A stretch of DNA of 39,630 nt from CAZNYG01 sp964577205 (lineage in GTDB: Bacteria; Elusimicrobiota; Endomicrobiia; Endomicrobiales; CAIRNS01), in assembly GCA_964577205.1 (NCBI GenBank), contig CAZNYG010000008.1, positions 1 through 39,630 on the forward strand, read 5' to 3'. Of this stretch, positions 1-7,495 are shown piece after piece; the stretch's first letter is position 1; each line of letters opens with the position of its first letter. Made by a program: the position numbers and the translations under genes. The notes below the pieces were generated by a model. The model saw nothing but the letters and a program-made list of their open reading frames with translations, did no database searches and was not told the origin of the DNA.

Positions 1-2
1 GC

Positions 3-107
3 GAAAATCTGTACATGGTCGCGATCGAACGGCAGATGGCGTATTTGAAAAGGATACTGGGAACTTCGGGTACGTCGTTTAAACAAAAGCTGCGCCGCGC
101 GCTGTGA
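3..107 (+). CDS. C-terminal fragment of an unknown protein
   Basis: An open frame runs from the window edge to TGA at 105-107. It gives 34 residues (ENLYMVAIERQMAYLKRI then GTSGTSFKQKLRRAL) ending in a basic tail. The gene starts outside the window and the remnant is too short to assign a family. It is convergent with the SurA-like gene, whose stop lies only 7 nt away. That spacing and the protein-like composition are the only support, so the call is tentative. Confidence 0.45.
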   Translation, partial: ENLYMVAIERQMAYLKRILGTSGTSFKQKLRRAL

Positions 108-113
108 AACCGT

Positions 114-821
114 TTACCGGGCGGGCTGCTCGATCTCGTTGAGATGGACTTTGATCTTCATCTGCTGGTTCAGCCTGCTGAACCATTCCTGAAATACCAG
201 CATCACCGTCTGCTGCCTGAACTTTTCCTCGAACGCCGCCCGGTCCTTTTCGAAATTGGCCGCCGATCCTTTGTTCTGCCGGGCATAGGCCTCGCGTATT
301 TCCTGTTCGCTGACGCGGATGCCAGAAGAGAACAGCCGCTGCAGTTTCTCCGCGGCCATCTGGCGGCGCTGGGATTCTTCGAAATCTTTCGGGGCCACGC
401 GGAGCCCCTGGCTCAACGTCTGAAAATAGATCATGCGGTCGAATCTGCCGTCTCGCTGGAACGCGGGGATCTGCTGGATCGCGCCGGACACTTCCGCGTC
501 GGTGACCGTGATCCCGTATTTCTTAGCTTCCTGCCAGAACACTTCTTCCTGGATCAATCCCTGAAGCACTTCCTGTTTAAGGCGGGCGGTCGTTTCATTC
601 GTCACTTCCTGTTTGTCGCGGCGCATGGCGTCGATGGCGCGGTTCAGCGCCATGGAATATTTCCGGTACGGGACGCGCGCTCCGTTGACCTCGGCGACGG
701 CGTCCCCCGCGCTCGCGGGCCCGAAGAAATAACCGCCGAAACCAATGAAGGCTCCGGCGAGAAATCCGAGGATCGTGATCAGGAATATGACGCGCATGTG
801 TTTGCGGAAGAAATCCATCAT
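114..821 (-). CDS. Membrane-anchored SurA_N/PpiD-like periplasmic chaperone without a PPIase domain
   Basis: This 235-aa protein probably binds unfolded periplasmic or outer-membrane proteins. Residues 1-8 are basic (MMDFFRKH) and about 9-33 form one hydrophobic helix, an uncleaved anchor or signal as in PpiD. The rest resembles the SurA N-terminal chaperone fold, with the helical pattern VAEVNGARVPYRKYSMALNR and LIQEEVFWQEAKKYGITVTD. SurA and PpiD usually carry one or more parvulin domains; here the protein ends after the chaperone region. The ATG at 821 is preferred because AAGGAG lies 8 nt upstream on the minus strand; a longer frame up to 869 has no such site. Family assignment is good; the lack of isomerase activity is inferred from length. 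Confidence 0.8.
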   Translation of the reverse strand: MMDFFRKHMRVIFLITILGFLAGAFIGFGGYFFGPASAGDAVAEVNGARVPYRKYSMALNRAIDAMRRDKQEVTNETTARLKQEVLQGLIQEEVFWQEAKKYGITVTDAEVSGAIQQIPAFQRDGRFDRMIYFQTLSQGLRVAPKDFEESQRRQMAAEKLQRLFSSGIRVSEQEIREAYARQNKGSAANFEKDRAAFEEKFRQQTVMLVFQEWFSRLNQQMKIKVHLNEIEQPAR

Positions 822-951
822 GGGAAAAGCTCCTTGAGAAGAGTATAAAAGGCACGCGCGAAAAAACATCCAGGCGGCGTTGCCGATAACTCACTAATTG
901 TATAAAATATGAGTGGACGAAGCAAACTACCATCATTTCCAACATCGAATT

Positions 952-1051
952 GCAAATCGCAAATTGGACGTGTATGGCTTTCACCGGCATCAGAGACGTT
1001 AATGTGTCCGCTTACCAGTTCGTGCCGTTCAATTTGAAATTTGCGATTTGC
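952..1051. repeat. 14-bp perfect inverted repeat flanking 72 bp
   Basis: GCAAATCGCAAATT at 952-965 is the exact reverse complement of AATTTGCGATTTGC at 1038-1051. The arms lie between the divergent SurA-like and AEC genes, and the right arm ends just before the AEC start. The low-complexity wording is like other phrase-like intergenic repeats in this window. A transcript into the AEC gene could form a stem from it. Confidence 0.7.
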
Positions 1052-1068
1052 GTTTAAGTGCCTTTATC

Positions 1069-1953
1069 ATGTTAACCCTTTTGGAACGGCTGGCCACCAA
1101 CGTTTTTGTTTATATTTTCGCCGGTTTCGTCGCGAGCAGGATCGTCGGCAAGCGGGGGGAGAACGTCGCCCGTTTGTTCATTGGTGTCGCGCTGTACGGA
1201 TTGATCCCTTTTTATGTCTTCGCATCCCTGTGGACAAGCCAGGTGTCATTGTTTTCCGCCGGGAACGTCCTCCTGGTCTCAGTTGTCGTGATGGCGGCGG
1301 GAGGTGTATTCGCCCTTGCATGGACGAAGAGAACGGGCACGCCGTTCCGTAACCGTGTCCTGCCGGTAATGTTCATGAACTCGGCATACCTGGCGATCCC
1401 CGTGAACACGCTGTTGTGGGGCAACGAGGGTACGACGTATGCCATCATCTACAACATGGCGGTAACGATCGCTCATTTTACCGTCGGTATCTATTTCGTC
1501 GCTCACCGGGAGCCTCTGGGTGAGATGTTCCGGCTTCCGATCATCTATGCTGTCGCGGCCGGGATGGCGCTCAACGCTTTTTCAGCGCGCCCTCCGGCCG
1601 CCGTCACCCTGCTGCTGGGAACGCTGTCCCGGATAACTTTGTCGGTCATGCTGATCTTTGTAGGATACAGGTTGTGCCTGGCCTGCCTTTCTTCGCTGAA
1701 GGACGCTCTTGTCGGCGTGGCGCTCCGGATGGCGGGCGGCGCTCTGGTCGCGGCGCTGCTGGTAACCCTTTTCGGGATGTCAGGGCCCGCCGCGGGGGTA
1801 TGCGTCATGACCTCTTCGATGCCTGCCGCGGTGAACGCGTATCTTCTCGCGGAACAGTATGAAAGCGATCCGTCGTTCGCCGCGGGCGCGGTCTTCGCAG
1901 GCACGCTGCTTTCCCTGGCCTTCATACCGTTGATCGCGTATCTGATCGCTTGA
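1069..1953 (+). CDS. AEC-family (auxin efflux carrier-like) membrane transporter
   Basis: This 294-aa integral membrane protein has about ten hydrophobic segments arranged as two five-helix halves, as in AEC/BASS-fold transporters. Typical features are NSAYLAIPVNTLLWG near the centre and TSSMPAAVNAYLLAEQYESD near the C-terminus, a half-helix region that in this family lines the substrate path. Bacterial AEC proteins move organic anions such as malate or malonate; the substrate here cannot be read. The ATG at 1069 is chosen because the protein then starts directly with the first helix. A TTG at 1048 would lie inside the inverted repeat. No clear Shine-Dalgarno is visible. Its stop codon overlaps the -35 box of the valS promoter. 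Confidence 0.85.
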   Translation: MLTLLERLATNVFVYIFAGFVASRIVGKRGENVARLFIGVALYGLIPFYVFASLWTSQVSLFSAGNVLLVSVVVMAAGGVFALAWTKRTGTPFRNRVLPVMFMNSAYLAIPVNTLLWGNEGTTYAIIYNMAVTIAHFTVGIYFVAHREPLGEMFRLPIIYAVAAGMALNAFSARPPAAVTLLLGTLSRITLSVMLIFVGYRLCLACLSSLKDALVGVALRMAGGALVAALLVTLFGMSGPAAGVCVMTSSMPAAVNAYLLAEQYESDPSFAAGAVFAGTLLSLAFIPLIAYLIA

Positions 1954-1978
1954 AAAAAAGACTCAATTTGTATATAAT
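1950..1978 (+). promoter_or_regulatory. Sigma-70 promoter of valS
   Basis: TTGAAA at 1950-1955 and TATAAT at 1973-1978 are separated by 17 bp. The -35 box overlaps the TGA of the upstream transporter gene. The start of transcription would be near 1985, about 30 nt before the valS ATG. Confidence 0.85.
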
Positions 1979-2014
1979 TAATCACATTCGCCGCCAATAA
2001 GAGGATACCGTGTC

Positions 2015-4760
2015 ATGAATAATGAAATGGAGAAAGTGTACGAGCCGGGACATGTCGAGAGCAAATGGTATAATTTCTGGCTCGAAAAGGATTATTTCAC
2101 CTCCCGGGTGGAAGAAGGAAAAAAGTCGTTTACGGTGGTCATCCCTCCGCCCAACGTGACGGGGTCTCTTCATATGGGGCATGCGCTCAACAATACGCTT
2201 CAGGATATCATCATACGTTTCCGGCGCATGCAGAACTATAACCCCCTCTGGGTGCCGGGTACCGACCACGGCGGCATAGCCACGCAGAACGTTGTCGAAA
2301 AACTCCTGAAGGCCGAAGGGAAGACCCGCCACGACCTTGGCCGCGGGAAATTCATTGAGCGGATGTGGCAGTGGCGCCAGGAGTCGGGTGACACCATACT
2401 GAAACAGCTGCGCCGGCTGGGCTGTTCGCTTGACTGGAGCCGCACACGCTTTACGATGGACGAGGTGTGTTCCCGTGCAGTCAAGACGGCATTCATCGAT
2501 CTTTACGGTAAGGGCCTTATATACCGGGGTAAACGCCTGGTGAACTGGTGCCCCCGCTGCCATACCGCGCTCGCCGATATCGAGGTAGAGCATGAAGAAG
2601 AGATCGGAAAGCTCTGGCATATCAAATATCCCATAAAAGGATCCGACGGAGCGATGCCTGACGGCAAGGACTGCGTGATAGTCGCGACGACCCGGCCCGA
2701 GACCATGCTGGGCGACACTGCCGTGGCGGTCCATCCGGAAGACAAGCGCTATGCCGGCATGGCCGGAAAACATATTGTCCTGCCGCTGACCGGCAGAGAA
2801 ATTCCGATCGTGGCCGACGCCGCCGTCGATCCCGCGTTCGGGACCGGCGCGGTGAAAGTGACGCCGGCGCACGATCCCGTGGACTTCGACATCGCCGCGC
2901 GCCAGGGCCTGCCGCATATCGAGGTCATCGGCTTCAATGGCGCGATGACCGACGCCGCGGGCCCCGCGTACGCGGGGCTTGACCGCTATGCCGCGCGTAA
3001 AAAAGTCCTCCAGGACCTGGAAGCGCAGGGCCTTCTGCTTGAAACATCCGACCATCCTCACGCCGTTGGTAAGTGTTACCGCTGCGCCACCGCCATTGAG
3101 CCGCTTATGTCCGAACAGTGGTTCCTGAAGGTCGAGGATATGTCGAAACAGGCCATGAAGGTGGTGGAAGACGGCAGGGTCCGGATCTATCCTGAATCCT
3201 GGAAGAAACCGTATCTTCTCTGGCTCGAGAACCTGAAGGACTGGTGCATAAGCCGCCAGATATGGTGGGGCCACCGCATACCGGTCTATTACTGCCCTCA
3301 CTGCCGTCCCAACCTGAAGAACGTCAACGAAAAAGGCTGCGTGCCGATAGCCGCCGGGGAAAAGCCGGAACGCTGCCCGGCGTGCGGAAGCGCCGATCTG
3401 GTCCAGGACGAGGACGTTCTGGATACCTGGTTCTCGTCGGCCTTGTGGCCGTTCAGCGTGTTCGGCTGGCCCGAGAACAGGAGAACGGGCGGCGCGCCGA
3501 CCGACCTTGAATACTATTATCCCACCGCCGTGCTGGTNNNNNNNNNNCGGGCACGAGATACTGTATCTCTGGGTCGCCCGCATGATACAGATGGGCCTCC
3601 AGTTCATGGGAGACGTCCCTTTCCGTGACGTGTTCATTCACGGCATAGTCCGCGACCGTTTCGGGAAAAAGATGTCGAAATCCCTGGGCAACGTCATCGA
3701 TCCCCTGGTGATCATGGAACAATACGGTACCGACGCGCTGCGTTTCGCGATGACACAGGCTTCCGCTCCTGGAAGGGACATGCAGCTGTCGGAGGACTCG
3801 TTCGTCAGCGCCCGCAATTTCGCCAACAAGATATGGAACGCGAGCCGGTTCATCATGATGAGCCTGAAGAACGTGGCCTGGGACAGGGAATTCATCATGG
3901 AAGTATGGCCGCTTGAGACGGCAGACCGGTGGATCCTGTCCGAATACCGGTCCACCGTCAGGCAGGTGACCGCTTCGCTCGAAAAATACGACATGGATTC
4001 GGCCGCCCGCGCCCTCTATGACTTCTTCTGGTCGAAATACTGCGACTGGTACATAGAGATCGCCAAGATCAGGATCAACGGCGCCGACGAACAGGCCCGG
4101 AAAACAGCGCTCTCCGTGCTTATGGAAGTGCTGTCCGGCGTCACGCGCCTGCTGCATCCCGTCATGCCGTTCATCACCGAAGAGATATGGCAGAACCTGC
4201 GGACGGTCATGCCCCGCGCCCGGCAGTGCCAGAGCGTCATGGAAGCGCCGTGGCCCGAAGCCGATGCCGCCAAGATAGACGGTGACGCGCAGCGCGCGAT
4301 GGCGGTCGTTATGGACGCGGTCACCGCGGTGCGCACCGTGCGCAGCGAGATGAACGTGCATCCCGGAAAGAACATCCCGTTATTCATCAACGCGGCATCT
4401 TCGGAGGTAAGAAAGATCCTTTCGGACAACACGGCGTACGTGAAAACGCTGGCGAAACTGGAATCGCTCGAGGCCGGAGAAGCGATCGCGCGGCCCGCGC
4501 AATCGGCCGTCGCCGTGGCGGCCGGCATGGAGATCTTCATACCGCTGGCCGGGCTCATCGACCTGGAGAAGGAGAAAAAACGCCTGTCGAAGGAGAGGGA
4601 CGCCGCCCTTGCGGAACAGGAGCGCTGCCGCCAGAAGATGAGCAACGCTTCATTCCTGGAACGCGCGCCGGAAAAAGAGATCGCCCGCATCCGCGAGCGC
4701 CTCGCCGCCGCCGAAGCGAAGATGGCCAGCATAGACAGCAACTTGAAAGCTCTGGGTTAA
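2015..4760 (+). CDS. valS: Valyl-tRNA synthetase, interrupted by a 10-N assembly gap
   Basis: This class I synthetase charges tRNA-Val in the cytoplasm. The signature HMGH is at residues 53-56 and KKMSKSLGN follows the gap. A CPRC pair and a CPHC...CPACG pair with a WFSSALWP segment look like the zinc-bearing insertions of ValRS/IleRS. The C-terminus is the arginine- and alanine-rich coiled coil typical of ValRS (LEKEKKRLSKERDAAL). The open frame before the N run at 3538-3547 ends in YYYPTAVLV; after it the protein resumes in another frame as GHEILYLWVARM. Homologues have a single Thr or Ser between these, so only 3 bases are probably missing and the frameshift is an artefact. Repaired length is about 912 aa. 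The start has AAGAGGA upstream. Confidence 0.95.
3538..3547. other. Assembly gap (10 N) inside valS
   Basis: Ten ambiguous bases sit between GTGCTGGT and CGGGCACGAG. The count of ten shifts the reading frame by one relative to the missing segment. It is a scaffolding placeholder and not a measured length. Confidence 0.97.
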
Positions 4761-4839
4761 AAATAAACGGAAAAGGTGTTCATGAGTCAACGGCAAAAAC
4801 AGCATTCTCGTGTTCCTGTGTTCTCAACTCTTTGTCGTT

Positions 4840-4877
4840 CGCATATGAACTCATCAACCCGTGAACTCATGAACGCC
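4840..4877. repeat. Phrase-like repeat (GAACTCAT...GAACGCC type)
   Basis: The valS-rph spacer holds two GAACTCAT phrases ending in GAACGCC, preceded at about 4806-4832 by CGTGTTCCTGTGTTCTC. Related wording recurs at 18105-18123 (GAACTAATGAACTAATGAACGCC split as three phrases) and at 21353-21375. It is non-coding low-complexity repeat material. Confidence 0.6.
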
Positions 4878-4900
4878 GTTAAGATGTTAAAGGAGTTAAT

Positions 4901-5596
4901 ATGCCTCTCCGTTCCATTAAGATCGTCAGGAACTATCTTAAGCATGCCGAAGGCTCGTGCCTGATATCGATGGGTAATACGACGGTATTATGCGTCGCCA
5001 CGGTGGAATCGAAGGTGCCTCCGTTCATCGAACAGAAAGGGCTCAACCACGGGTGGGTTACCGCTGAGTATTCCATGCTGCCGCGGGCAGGGAAAGACCG
5101 TACGCCCCGCCAGCGGGGCGCGGGTGGAGGAAGAAGCCAGGAGATCTCGCGGCTTATCGGGCGTTCGCTGCGCGGCGTCGTCGATCTTGAGAAGCTGGGG
5201 AAGCGTTCGATAGTCCTGGATTGCGATGTTATCCGTGCCGACGGAGGGACGCGCACCGCGTCGATCAACGGAGCATTCATCGCGCTGGCCCTGGCTTTGA
5301 AAAGATTGAAAAAGGACGGGGTGATCGCATCGGTCCCGCTGAAGGATTATCTGGGCGCCGTCAGCATAGGCATTGTCGGCGGTGAAAAGATCCTTGATCT
5401 GTGCGCCGGGCAGGATAACGCGGCTGACGTGGATCTGAACCTTGTTATGACGGGATCCGGACGTATCGTAGAAGTGCAGGGGACCGCGGAAGGCGTGCCG
5501 TTCTCGAAAAAAGACCTTGACGCGCTTATCGGTATGGGCGAAAAGGGTATCCGTTCGATCATCGGCCTTCAGAAGAAAGCCGTGGGCGGGATCTGA
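4901..5596 (+). CDS. rph: Ribonuclease PH
   Basis: This 231-aa phosphorolytic 3'-5' exonuclease trims tRNA 3' ends. The core matches the family well: NYLKHAEGSCLISMGNTTVL, GWVTAEYSMLPRAGK, QEISRLIGRSLRGVVDL, DCDVIRADGGTRTASINGA and VEVQGTAEGVPFS. The conserved acidic pair is kept in DNAADVDLN. The start ATG has AGGAG at 4891-4895 and an in-frame TAA lies 7 codons upstream, so no longer N-terminus is possible. The protein therefore lacks the first residues of the family, which usually include a DGR motif. Its stop TGA overlaps the ATG of the next gene (TGATG), so rph and rdgB are translationally coupled. Confidence 0.92.
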   Translation: MPLRSIKIVRNYLKHAEGSCLISMGNTTVLCVATVESKVPPFIEQKGLNHGWVTAEYSMLPRAGKDRTPRQRGAGGGRSQEISRLIGRSLRGVVDLEKLGKRSIVLDCDVIRADGGTRTASINGAFIALALALKRLKKDGVIASVPLKDYLGAVSIGIVGGEKILDLCAGQDNAADVDLNLVMTGSGRIVEVQGTAEGVPFSKKDLDALIGMGEKGIRSIIGLQKKAVGGI

Positions 5597-6243
5597 TGCT
5601 GCTGGTACTCGCCACGGGAAACCGTCACAAGGTCGAAGAGATACGGGAGATCCTGAAGGATCTTCCCGTGGCCGTCAAGCCGGTGTCGGAATTCCCCGGG
5701 GTCCCGGATGTCGTTGAAGACGGCGCAACGCTGCGGGACAATGCCGTCAAGAAAGCGCGTTCCGTCGCTCTTTGTCTCAAACAGTGGACGCTGGCCGACG
5801 ATACGGGGCTGGAAGTCGACGCGCTCAACGGAGCGCCGGGCGTCTACTCGGCCCGGTGGAGCGGCGAGGGATGTTCGTACGATGATAACAACCGAAAGCT
5901 TCTTGATTCGCTGAGAGGCCTCCCTTGCGAAAAGAGGACGGCCCGTTTCCGCTGCGTGATCGCGTTGTCCGATCCGGAAGGCAATACGCGCGCCGTCGAT
6001 GGACAGATAGACGGGATCATAGGCGGGGAATGCCGCGGCGGGCTGGGATTCGGCTATGATCCTTTATTCGTCGTTCCGGAGCAGGGGATGACGTTCGCCG
6101 AGCTGCCGATGGACGTGAAGAACGGCATAAGCCATCGCGGCAGGGCGTTGCGCAAAGCGCGCGAATTGTTGAAAGAGATCCTCTGTTCAAATGCTCAAAT
6201 ATCAAATGCTCCGCGGCGGGCGGAGCACATCGACGGGAAGTAG
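5596..6243 (+). CDS. rdgB: XTP/dITP (non-canonical purine NTP) pyrophosphatase, RdgB/HAM1 family
   Basis: This 215-aa enzyme hydrolyses dITP, XTP and ITP to monophosphates, keeping deaminated purines out of DNA and RNA. It starts with the family P-loop-like LATGNRHKVEEI, then has DNAVKKARSVA, LADDTGLEVDALNGAPGVYS, GFGYDPLFV and SHRGRALRKA. The ATG overlaps the rph stop, matching the common rph-rdgB pairing. The natural end of the fold is near KARELLKEIL; the last 20 or so residues come from a repeat (AAATGCTCAAATATCAAATG) and the stop TAG lies inside tRNA-Pro, so the gene overlaps the tRNA by 10 nt. Confidence 0.93.
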   Translation: MLLVLATGNRHKVEEIREILKDLPVAVKPVSEFPGVPDVVEDGATLRDNAVKKARSVALCLKQWTLADDTGLEVDALNGAPGVYSARWSGEGCSYDDNNRKLLDSLRGLPCEKRTARFRCVIALSDPEGNTRAVDGQIDGIIGGECRGGLGFGYDPLFVVPEQGMTFAELPMDVKNGISHRGRALRKARELLKEILCSNAQISNAPRRAEHIDGK

Positions 6244-6307
6244 CGCAGCTGGCTAGCGCGCCTGCTTTGGGAGCAGGAGGCCGCGGGTTCGAATCCCGCC
6301 TTCCCGA
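6234..6307 (+). tRNA. tRNA-Pro (anticodon TGG)
   Basis: A complete 74-nt cloverleaf is present. The acceptor is CGGGAAG/CTTCCCG, the D stem GCGC/GCGC, the anticodon stem CCTGC/GCAGG with loop TTTGGGA (TGG read as Pro), and the T stem GCGGG/CCCGC with loop TTCGAAT. The discriminator is A and CCA is not encoded. The 5' end overlaps the last codons of rdgB, so the mature tRNA must be cut from that transcript or made from an internal promoter. Confidence 0.97.
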
Positions 6308-6327
6308 TATGTTTGTGGACGATCGCA

Positions 6328-6648
6328 ATGAAACTATTATCCGACGTGCTCGATCGAAAGAATTATGCCCGTCTGGTCCGCGTTTTCGGCGGAAAGCGGA
6401 TCTGGGTGCCGAAAACGGGGAACCCGGGTCACCGGGAAGGCAGGGTGTATATAGTCCGCGCTGAACGGATGGCGAAATTGAAGGCGAAAGGCTGGGGTGT
6501 CGGACGCATAGCTGCGCGTTTCAATATATCGGAAAAACGTGTGTACACGATCCTGAGGAAACACGGGCAGCGGCACGGCGATGAACGTGTCGGCGAAAAG
6601 TATAAGGATGCCGTGGGAGACGTCTCTTCATCTCCGGCGGATAAATGA
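6328..6648 (+). CDS. Small Mor-like helix-turn-helix DNA-binding protein
   Basis: This protein has about 106 residues. The segment ARLVRVFGGKRIWVPK fits the GG-x-x-I-x-V-P strand of Mor/Mid-type activators (phage Mu Mor family). The C-terminal part, VGRIAARFNISEKRVYTILR, is a classical helix-turn-helix. The tail after residue 85 is polar and probably disordered. Mor regulators normally belong to Mu-like prophages, but no other phage gene is visible here, and the gene starts about 20 nt after tRNA-Pro, a common integration site. It may be a relic or a domesticated regulator. ATG 6328 is preferred over a TTG at 6313; neither has a strong ribosome binding site. Confidence 0.7.
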   Translation: MKLLSDVLDRKNYARLVRVFGGKRIWVPKTGNPGHREGRVYIVRAERMAKLKAKGWGVGRIAARFNISEKRVYTILRKHGQRHGDERVGEKYKDAVGDVSSSPADK

Positions 6649-6655
6649 CCGCCCA

Positions 6656-6754
6656 ATGCTTCTTGTTCTGTTCGGCCTTACCTTCGGCGTCATAGTGTTC
6701 ATTCCGTTCGCGGCCTTTATTGCCTTCCCTGTAAACGCTGCTTCGATATCTTAG
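6656..6754 (+). CDS. Possible 32-aa single-helix membrane peptide
   Basis: ATG 6656 to TAG 6752 encodes MLLVLFGLTFGVIVFIPFAA followed by FIAFPVNAASIS. It is almost entirely hydrophobic and resembles a lone transmembrane helix or signal peptide. It follows the Mor-like gene by 5 nt. There is no Shine-Dalgarno and hydrophobic frames can occur by chance, so this is a weak call. Confidence 0.25.
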   Translation: MLLVLFGLTFGVIVFIPFAAFIAFPVNAASIS

Positions 6755-6841
6755 TTTCCATCCTTTCTCTTTCCCCGCTTTTCCCCGTACTCGTGTTCGC
6801 TGTGCCGTTCCCCGCCTGACGCGTAAACGTCAAAAAAACGC

Positions 6842-6870
6842 TTGAAATATCAAACGATCTCTATTAAAAT
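6842..6870 (+). promoter_or_regulatory. Sigma-70 promoter of the SpoVG-like/GGDEF operon
   Basis: TTGAAA at 6842-6847 and TAAAAT at 6865-6870 are 17 bp apart. Transcription would begin near 6877, just ahead of candidate starts at 6881 and 6911. Confidence 0.75.
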
Positions 6871-6910
6871 ATCTGTGTATATGGCATTCTTCTGCCTCCC
6901 GCCCTTGCAT

Positions 6911-7495
6911 ATGGAACACTATCGACGGGAAACGCTGATCGCGTTTTTCGCCGTGATGCTCTTTTTTGCCGCCGCGAAAGAAACGGTGGCGGGCGGGATA
7001 GTTGTAACCCGCGTCTCGCGCGAGGAAAAAGGGGGTGCGGCCCTCTGCTTCAACGGTGTTCTCACCGTCGGAGGTATCACAACGGACGGAGGCGGTGGCG
7101 GCCGGCTGCGGATGCCCTGTTATGTTTCCCGCCGAGGGGCCCGTTACCCTCACGTCAGGCTGCTGACGCGGCAGGCGAGAGAGGCGGCTGAACGGGCGGT
7201 TCTCAGGGGGGCCGTCGAGAACACGCCGGCGGGAGGGCTTTCTTACAAGATAAACGGCATTCGCCCTTACGGGGGAAAATCGCGGTCGCTGAAAGGTTTC
7301 GCGACGGTGGTATTCAATGATGCCGTCGCGGTTGAATCCAAGGTGATGTTGAAAGAAGGCAGGGCGTGGGTCGCCTGGCCCGCGGTCAAAGAAGGAGAGA
7401 CTTGGAGGCGCGTGGTGACCGTGGACGACCGCCGGCTGCGCGCGGATATCGAAAGAGACATATGCGACCGATCGAGATCGATGTTAAAGGATTGA
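6911..7495 (+). CDS. Exported protein with two SpoVG-like domains
   Basis: This protein has about 194 residues. An N-terminal signal-like helix (TLIAFFAVMLFFAAAKETVA) is followed by two copies of a pattern resembling SpoVG. Copy 1, about 30-100, has FNGVLTVGGI, LRMPCYVSRRGARYPHV and TRQAREAAERAVL. Copy 2, about 115-190, has LKGFATVVFNDAVAVESKV, GRAWVAWPAVKEGETWRRVV and DDRRLRADIERDI. SpoVG is normally a single cytoplasmic domain of about 90 residues binding nucleic acid. Export of a tandem form is unusual, and the match is by eye. ATG 6881 or TTG 6842 are other starts; none has a good ribosome binding site. The 3' end overlaps the next gene by 34 nt, so they form an operon. Confidence 0.65.
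   Translation: MEHYRRETLIAFFAVMLFFAAAKETVAGGIVVTRVSREEKGGAALCFNGVLTVGGITTDGGGGGRLRMPCYVSRRGARYPHVRLLTRQAREAAERAVLRGAVENTPAGGLSYKINGIRPYGGKSRSLKGFATVVFNDAVAVESKVMLKEGRAWVAWPAVKEGETWRRVVTVDDRRLRADIERDICDRSRSMLKD

Noticed and set aside
114..869. Longer N-terminus (16 more residues) for the SurA-like protein
   Set aside because: The Shine-Dalgarno AAGGAG is placed 8 nt before the internal ATG at 821, and the hydrophobic anchor follows directly from there.
1982..3637. Long open frame (551 codons) on the minus strand opposite valS
   Set aside because: It is antisense to a clear synthetase, contains the N gap, and has protein-unlike composition rich in His, Arg and Gly; it is a by-product of GC-rich codon use.
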